Shown piece after piece: positions 40,557-45,852 of a stretch of 45,852 nt of DNA. Every line of letters starts with the position of its first letter. The stretch's first letter is position 1. The position numbers were made by a program, and so were the translations under genes. The notes under the pieces were generated by a model. The model ran no database searches and was not told where the DNA came from. It worked only from the letters and a program-made list of their open reading frames with translations. The DNA comes from JAJYKN01 sp035516155. GTDB lineage: Bacteria > Nitrospirota > UBA9217. The stretch spans positions 1-45,852 of the forward strand of contig DATJAP010000025.1 of NCBI GenBank assembly GCA_035516155.1, in the 5' to 3' direction.

Positions 40557-41015
40557 TCAATAACTAATCAGGAGCTTCATGAGCTTCTCGTTCATTGAAT
40601 GCACGTTTTTACTCGCAATGCGGGCGAGAGTCTTCATAATCTTGTACATCATGGCCGCGTCGCTCTTTTCGAACGCCCTGAAGTCTTCGATTTTAATTCG
40701 ATAAATCTGGGAGATCTCAATGGCGGTGGCGTCAGCGCCGTGGTTCTGTTTATCTTCGATGACAGCAAGTTCGCCGAAAATATGGTTTTCCTGGAGAATG
40801 GCAAGGGTCTGCTTCCAGCCGTCAGCCGTGTTTTTTGAAATCTCGACCCTTCCGCTCTTTACCAGGTAAATGCCCTTCGTTGCGTCTCCTTCCTTGAAAA
40901 TCGGCTGCCCTTTGGCGTAGTTCTCAAGCACAATCTTCTGCGCGATCACGCCGAGTTCAGCATCGGTCAGATCACTGAATAGAATCTGTTTCTTGAGCTC
41001 CGATTTTTCTGCCAT
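40557..41015 (-). CDS. cyclic nucleotide-binding (CNBD) domain protein without DNA-binding domain
   Basis: 152 residues covering the Crp-type beta-barrel (GQPIFKEGDATKGIYLVKSGRVEISK, then FGELAVI) plus C-terminal helices. There is no helix-turn-helix. The phosphate-binding cassette FGELA-x(9)-ATA lacks the canonical R-S/T (it reads NHGADATA), so cyclic nucleotide binding is uncertain. It may be an adaptor for a redox enzyme or another regulator. Placed between fdhA (110 bases upstream) and fhs (70 bases downstream). Confidence 0.85.
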   Translation of the reverse strand: MAEKSELKKQILFSDLTDAELGVIAQKIVLENYAKGQPIFKEGDATKGIYLVKSGRVEISKNTADGWKQTLAILQENHIFGELAVIEDKQNHGADATAIEISQIYRIKIEDFRAFEKSDAAMMYKIMKTLARIASKNVHSMNEKLMKLLISY

Positions 41016-41125
41016 CGTGTCCTCCTCGGTGAAAAAAACTTTTTACCGCAGCGTTCAGAGGGAATACAGAGTTATTTTTTAATGATTCAACTCCCTGTTC
41101 TCTGTGGTGTGTCAATCGTTGGAAA

Positions 41126-43798
41126 TCAAACCCTCTCGATCCGCACTGCCGAAACCTTGAACGACGGAATCTTCGCGATGGGGTCAAGCGAGTTGCTGCT
41201 CGTGAGCACGTTTGCCGCCGCCTCCTTGAAATGGAAGGGGACGAACACAACGCCTTTCGCCGGCCGCTTGGTCACCATCGCTTTCACGATTATCGAACCC
41301 CTGCGCGAGCTCACTTTCACTCTCGAGCCAGCCTCAACGGCAAGAGCTCGTGCGTCCTCGGGATTAATTTCGATGTACGACTCTGGCGAGACCGCATTGA
41401 TCGCCTTTACTCTTCTCGTCATTCCTCCGGTGTGATACTGGAATAGCTGACGCCCGGTAGTCAGAATGAACGGGTAGTCCGGATCGGTCTCCTCCACCGA
41501 AGGTTTGTATTTTACAAGTGTGAACCTGCCCTTACCTCGCGGGAACCCACCCTTGAACAGGTATGGCGTGCCCGGATGTTCCGGCGTGGGGCAGGGCCAC
41601 TGGAGCCCGCCGTCCTCGAGTCGGGCGTAGCTCATTCCCGCCAAGGCGGGCCATGCCTGGCCGATCTCACGGAATATTTCGACGGTATGGGAATAGGACA
41701 TCTCATAACCCATCCGCTTCGAAAGTTCCATGATGATGAGCGAATCTTTCATTGCGTGACCGGGGGAATTTACCGCCCTTCTCACCCGCTGCACGCGCCG
41801 CTCGGTGTTCGTGAACGTGCCGACTTTTTCCGCGAACGACACACCGGGCAATACGACATGGGCAAGCTCCGCTGTTTCCGTCATGAAAATATCCTGTACC
41901 ACGAGAAACTCCAGTGATCTGAGCGCTTTGATCGTGTGTGCCATGTTGGGATCCGAGACAACCGGATTTTCACCCATGATATACAGCGCCTTAAAGGTTC
42001 CCTTTTCCGCAGCCGCCAACATTTCGGGAGCGGTGACTCCTTCCCTGTCGGAAAGTTCCGTTTTCCACAAGGCCTCGAACTTCTGTTTGATCGCCGGGAT
42101 GCTCACCCGCTGATAGCCTGGGTACATGTTGGGAGAACAGCCCATGTCCGTGGAGCCCTGAACGTTGTTCTGGCCGCGGAGCGGATTAACTCCCGCGCTT
42201 TCTTTGCCGAGGTTGCCGGTCATGAGCGCCAGGTTGGCGATGGAGAACACGTTTTCGGTGCCGTGCGAGTGCTGGGTGATGCCCATCGTGTAGTAGATGC
42301 CCGCGCGCTCCGAGCTTCCATAAAGGCGGGCCGCTTTCACGATCAGCTCGGTGGGCACTCCGGTGATTTTTGAGACGGTTTCCGGCCCGTATTCTTCGAT
42401 GTTCTTCCGGAACTCATCATCGAACCCTTCGGCCATGGCCGAAATGAAATCCTTCTTGATGAGATTTTCCTTCAGGATGACGTGCATCATCCCGTTCAGG
42501 AGCGCAACGTCCGTGCCGGGCTTGTGCTGCAGCCAAATATCGGCGAATCTGACCATCGGGACCCGCCTCGGGTCTGCGATGATGATTTTCGCACCTTTGC
42601 GTTTCGCTTTGATCATCCGAAGCGCAACGATGGGGTGGTTCTCCTTGGTGTTCGAGCCAATGACGAAGATGACGTTATTGTTCTCGATCTCCTGCAGGGA
42701 GTTCGTCATTGCACCGGATCCGAATACGGTGGCCAGACCGGCCACAGTCGCGCTGTGTCAGTAGCGTGCGCAGTGGTCGATATTGTTCGTGCCGATCCCC
42801 GCGCGGATGAATTTCTGGAAAAGATAATTTTCCTCGTTCGTACATCGCGCCGAGGCAAGGCCGCCGATCGCGTCCGGGCCGTTTTTCTGTTTGATTGCGC
42901 CGAGCTTTTCGGTGATGTACGAAAATGCTTCATCCCATGACGCCTCGACGAATGTGCCGTCCTTTTTGATGAGTGGTGTCTTGAGACGGTCGGGGCTGTT
43001 GATAAAGCTGAAGCCGAAACGCCCCTTGACGCAGAGCCATCCCTCATTGATGGTATCCGGCCTGGACGTGACGCGAACCACTTCGTTTCTGTTCACATGC
43101 AGAGTGAGGTTGCAACCGCAGCCGCAGTAGCCGCAGACGGACTCGACTTCCTTCACATCCTTCTGCCTGCCCCTGCCCAGGGACTGCTTGCCCATCAGCG
43201 CTCCGGTGGGGCACACGCTGACACACTGTCCGCAGAACTCGCAATCGAGGTCTTTTTCGAAGGGTGTAGAGACCTTGGCGACAAACCCGCGGCTTGAGAT
43301 ATCGATGGCGCTCACGCCCTGAATCTCTTCGCAGACGCGCACGCACTTGCCGCAGAGGATGCATTTTTCCATATCACGCTCGATGAAGGGGTTCATGTCC
43401 TTCTTCGTGTACTGGCGCCGCTCGCCGTAGAATCGGTTTTTCCGGAGTGCATAGAAGTATGCCAGTTCCTGGAGCGTGCAGTCACCGGCCCGCTCGCAGA
43501 CCATGCAGTCGTTCGGATGGTCGGAAAGAAGGAGCTCGACGATGGTGCGGCGCTGCCGCTCAATCTGGTCGTTCGAAGTCTCGACTTCCATGCCGTCGGT
43601 CACTGGCGTGGTGCAGGCCGTAACCGGCCGGGGCATGCCCTTGATCTGGACGAGGCACAGTCTGCACCCACCGTAGGGTTCGAGCCTCGGATCGTCGCAA
43701 AGCGTCGGGATGTAGATGTCGTTCCTTCGCGCGGCATCGAGGACCGTCGAGCCATCGAGGACGGATATTTTATTCCCGTTTATGGATATATTCGCCAT
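41126..43798 (-). CDS. fdhA: NAD-linked formate dehydrogenase alpha subunit, selenocysteine-containing
   Basis: One 890-residue selenoprotein interrupted by UGA at 42760-42758 (residue 347, C-A-R-Y-Sec-H-S-A-T-V-A-G-L). N-terminal NuoG-like electron chain: [2Fe-2S] C34, C45, C48, C62; His-Cys3 cluster H94, C98, C101, C107; two [4Fe-4S] sets starting C146 and C186; then the catalytic-domain [4Fe-4S] C222, C225, C229, C256. The rest is the Mo/W-bis-pyranopterin domain, with Sec as metal ligand. It oxidises formate or reduces CO2. No twin-arginine signal, so cytoplasmic. It starts three bases after the NuoF-like stop. Automatic annotation would split it or call it broken. Confidence 0.95.
42729..42760 (-). 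promoter_or_regulatory. bacterial SECIS element
   Basis: After UGA (42760-42758) the minus strand folds GTGGCC-GGTCT-GGCCAC (42745-42729). The GGUCU loop starts 18 bases after UGA, exactly as in E. coli fdhF. With the U of UGA as 1, the SelB-contact bases U17, G23 and U24 all match. Confidence 0.9.
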
Positions 43799-43801
43799 GA
43801 C

Positions 43802-45580
43802 TTACCCTTTTTTAATCGCTTTGAATTTGCAGGTTTCAAAACAGGCGCCGCACTTGATGCAGATATCCTGAACGATCTTATGCGGCTTCTTCTTTTCACC
43901 GACAATAGCGCCGGCTGGGCATACACGAGTACAGGCGGTACAGCCTTTGCAGAACTCTTCAAGAATGCTGTAGGAAAGAAGATCCTTGCACACGCCCGCA
44001 GGACAGCGCTTTTCGTAGATATGCGCTTCGTATTCGCCACGATAATACCTGATTGTGGAGAGCACCGGATTCGGCGCGGACTGCCCCAAACCGCAAAGCG
44101 ACGAGGTCTTGACGTCGCTGCTCAGCGTCTCCAGGAGCTCAATGTCACCTTCCCTGCCGCGGCCTTCGGTGATCCTCGTCAGGATCTCAAGGAGCCGCTT
44201 GGTGCCGACCCGGCAGGGCACGCATTTTCCGCACGATTCCGATTGGGTGAACTGAAGGAAGTACTTGGCAACGTTCACCATGCAGTCTGTTTCGTCCAGG
44301 ACGACCATGCCGCCCGAGCCCATGATGGATCCAACCTTGCCGAGCGATTCATAATCAAGCGTCGTATCGATGATACTCGAGGGAATGCACCCACCGGACG
44401 GCCCGCCGGTCTGGACAGCCTTGAGCTTCCGACCGCCTTCGATGCCGCCACCGATGTCGTAAATAACCTCTCTGAGCGGGATGCCCATGGGCACCTCGAT
44501 GAGGCCCGAGTTCTGGATCTTGCCAGTCAGGGCGAAGACCTTTGTCCCTTTGCTCTTTTCCGTGCCCATGGCCGCATACCAGGCGGCACCTTTGCAGATG
44601 ATATAGGGTATGTTTGCGAGTGTCTCAACATTATTGATGATCGTGGGTTTTCCCCAGAGACCCTTCTGAACCGGAAACGGCGGCTTAGCCCGCGGCTGGC
44701 CGCGCTTGCCTTCGATCGAGGCGATGAGCGCCGTCTCTTCGCCGCAGACAAAGGCCCCCGCCCCGAGCTTCACCTTGATGGTGAAATCAAACCCTTTGCC
44801 AAGAATGTTCTTGCCGAGAAATCCGTGCTCCTTCGCCTGCTTGATGGCGAGGTGAAGACGCTCGACGGCGAGCGGGTATTCCGCCCTGATGTATACATAG
44901 CCATAAGGAGCGCCGATCGCATAGGCGCCGATGATCATGCCCTCGATTACCGCGTGGGGATTCCCTTCGACGACCGAACGGTCCATGAACGCTCCGGGGT
45001 CACCCTCGTCTGCGTTGCAAATGAGATATTTGGTCGGCCCGGGCGCCTTGATCGCCATGTCCCATTTCACCCCGGTGGGGAATCCCGCACCACCGCGGCC
45101 ACGAAGTCCCGAAGTCTTGATGGTCTCGATGACTTCCTGCGGGGCCATCGATGCAAGAACCTTCTTCGTCGCTTCGTATCCGCCGCGGTCGATATAGGAA
45201 TAGATGTCCTCGGGATTGACCTCACCGCAGTCCGAAAGCACCACTTTAACCTGCTTGTTGTGAAATGTGTGGTAGTCGTCCTTCACGAGCCAGTCGCTGA
45301 CGGGGTTGCCGCTCATAATATGCTCGCTCACAATCCGCTCAACCATGTCCGGCTTGATGTACTGGTAGGTCGTCTTCTGACCGTTGATGATTACATCCAC
45401 GAGCACATCGCGGGCGCAAAACCCCCGGCAGCCGACTTTATGAACCGAACAGTTTTTCTCTACTGATGCACGGATACCCTTGCCCGCAAAGGCCTTTTCA
45501 AAGGTGGAAATGACCTCCACGCCACCGGCGGCAATGCCGCCCGTACCCATGCATACTTTTATAGAGATGTCATTATTCAT
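43802..45580 (-). CDS. NuoF/HydB-like NADH-binding iron-sulfur flavoprotein, formate dehydrogenase beta subunit
   Basis: 592 residues. Domains in order: thioredoxin-like [2Fe-2S] domain (1-~110), NuoF FMN/NADH domain (GLRGRGGAGFPTGVKW near 160, NADEGDPGAFMDR near 190), SLBB, NuoF [4Fe-4S] domain (ESCGKCVPCRVGT), and a C-terminal 2[4Fe-4S] ferredoxin (CKGCTACTRVCPAGA and CIKCGACFETCKFKA). It passes electrons between FdhA and NAD(H). In the first domain the second cluster cysteine is missing (C10-MGTGG instead of C-x4-C), while C51-x3-C55 and an extra C44 remain. No NuoE-type subunit is adjacent; a transposase tail lies upstream. GGAG precedes the ATG. Confidence 0.93.
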   Translation of the reverse strand: MNNDISIKVCMGTGGIAAGGVEVISTFEKAFAGKGIRASVEKNCSVHKVGCRGFCARDVLVDVIINGQKTTYQYIKPDMVERIVSEHIMSGNPVSDWLVKDDYHTFHNKQVKVVLSDCGEVNPEDIYSYIDRGGYEATKKVLASMAPQEVIETIKTSGLRGRGGAGFPTGVKWDMAIKAPGPTKYLICNADEGDPGAFMDRSVVEGNPHAVIEGMIIGAYAIGAPYGYVYIRAEYPLAVERLHLAIKQAKEHGFLGKNILGKGFDFTIKVKLGAGAFVCGEETALIASIEGKRGQPRAKPPFPVQKGLWGKPTIINNVETLANIPYIICKGAAWYAAMGTEKSKGTKVFALTGKIQNSGLIEVPMGIPLREVIYDIGGGIEGGRKLKAVQTGGPSGGCIPSSIIDTTLDYESLGKVGSIMGSGGMVVLDETDCMVNVAKYFLQFTQSESCGKCVPCRVGTKRLLEILTRITEGRGREGDIELLETLSSDVKTSSLCGLGQSAPNPVLSTIRYYRGEYEAHIYEKRCPAGVCKDLLSYSILEEFCKGCTACTRVCPAGAIVGEKKKPHKIVQDICIKCGACFETCKFKAIKKG

Positions 45581-45603
45581 GCTTACTCCGGAGGAAAGCT
45601 TGT

Positions 45604-45626
45604 TAACCGTTTAAGCGGTTTGAACT
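45604..45626 (-). promoter_or_regulatory. candidate operator or RNA hairpin upstream of the fdh operon, shared with fhs
   Basis: On the plus strand AACCG-TTTAAG-CGGTT (45605-45620) runs into TTGAAC, giving TTTAAGCGGTTTGAAC, which matches the fhs-upstream block at 14 of 16 positions. It lies 24-46 bases before the NuoF-like ATG. Confidence 0.5.
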
Positions 45627-45687
45627 GAATGAACCTCCCCGCAGCAAGCAGAATGTCCGATAATTCTCTGTGTTGCGAGGTATTTTT

Positions 45688-45852
45688 TTAAATAAACTGA
45701 TATGCTAACGAAAAAGGTGATTGGGAACGCACATGACAAGATGTCTTCTCCCCATCTCCTTCTTTCTTCTGCAGATATAGCCAGATTTTTTTCAGATTCC
45801 GTGCCGCACACGCCAGATTGAACTCGGTCTTTGCTCCTTGAATCCCCCGAGC
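45688..45852 (-). mobile_element. C-terminal end of a DDE transposase (IS element), cut by the window edge
   Basis: The frame reading in from the right edge gives ARGIQGAKTEFNLACAARNL followed by KKIWLYL, ending in TAA at 45690-45688. RG-x(2)-G-x-K-x-EF-x-L-x-C-x-A-x-NLKK is the usual C-terminal helix of IS4/IS5/IS1182-type transposases. At least 54 residues are visible and the catalytic part lies outside the window. The inverted repeat end should fall in the next ~60 bases but could not be fixed. It ends about 110 bases upstream of the NuoF-like gene. Confidence 0.75.

Noticed and set aside
41126..43798. fdhA read as two genes or as a pseudogene broken by a stop
   Set aside because: The stop is UGA at the known Sec site, with a matching SECIS hairpin, and the frame is intact on both sides.
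43517..45466. A 649-codon open frame on the plus strand
   Set aside because: It is exactly antisense to the NuoF-like gene; the composition is rich in Arg/His/Asp and no domain is recognisable. A shadow of codon bias.
45611..45811. A 66-codon ORF near the right edge on the minus strand
   Set aside because: It overlaps the transposase tail in another frame; the transposase frame carries the recognisable motif.

Overview
The window is about 46 kb of dense bacterial chromosome. It is mostly housekeeping genes with a few accessory and decaying stretches. Several features point to a strictly or mostly anaerobic Gram-negative bacterium: a selenocysteine formate dehydrogenase with a NuoF-type partner, formate-tetrahydrofolate ligase, the TrpB2-type tryptophan synthase beta chain, a MutY relative without its iron-sulfur cluster, and an F-ATPase whose a and c genes stand apart from the F1 genes. 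The orders rpsU-yqeY-mutS2-dnaG-rpoD and rplM-rpsI-argC-argJ recall Desulfobacterota/Geobacter-like or Nitrospirota genomes. That placement is an inference; there is no 16S gene here.

Layout. 1-3.3 kb: rsmA and prfC (+). 3.3-8.4 kb (-): trpB2, a decayed gene, a lone RAM domain, a radical SAM/SPASM protein, two small unknown ORFs that gene finders can easily miss, a cluster-free MutY-like glycosylase and an Smr protein. 8.6-17.7 kb (-): RNase P RNA, an RNase H-like protein, a coiled-coil zinc-ribbon protein, a CAU tRNA and the macromolecular synthesis operon rpsU, yqeY, mutS2, dnaG, rpoD. 18-22.4 kb (-): argJ, argC, rpsI, rplM and two tandem paralogous membrane proteins. 22.9-26.1 kb (+): rpsB, tsf, pyrH, frr. 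26.3-27.5 kb (-): a frameshifted FAD oxidoreductase. 27.8-29 kb (+): atpB, atpE. 29.1-29.6 kb (-): a beta-helix repeat protein. 30-35.4 kb (+): gltX, a structured RNA ending in a terminator, a DUF402 gene, rqcP, pdxA, an AI-2E permease-like gene and a LOG-family gene. 35.5-38.5 kb: a zinc-ribbon protein, an RRM protein and glutamate synthase (NADPH). 38.7-45.6 kb (-): a formate/C1 module of NuoF-like subunit, FdhA, a cyclic-nucleotide-binding protein and Fhs, followed by the tail of a transposase at the window edge.

How the genes connect. In the C1 module FdhA-NuoF would interconvert formate/CO2 with NAD(H), and Fhs would load formate onto tetrahydrofolate. Nearly the same 16-base motif lies upstream of both fhs and the NuoF-fdhA operon, which suggests shared control. 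FdhA is interrupted by one in-frame UGA in the motif C-A-R-Y-UGA-H-S. A hairpin with a GGUCU loop follows at exactly the E. coli fdhF SECIS distance, so this is one intact selenoprotein gene. MutS2 (RqcU) and RqcP are two ribosome-rescue factors at separate sites.

The least explained parts are the structured RNA of about 200 nt whose terminator abuts the DUF402 start codon, the small-ORF/radical SAM/RAM cluster downstream of mutY, and the shared fhs/fdh motif.
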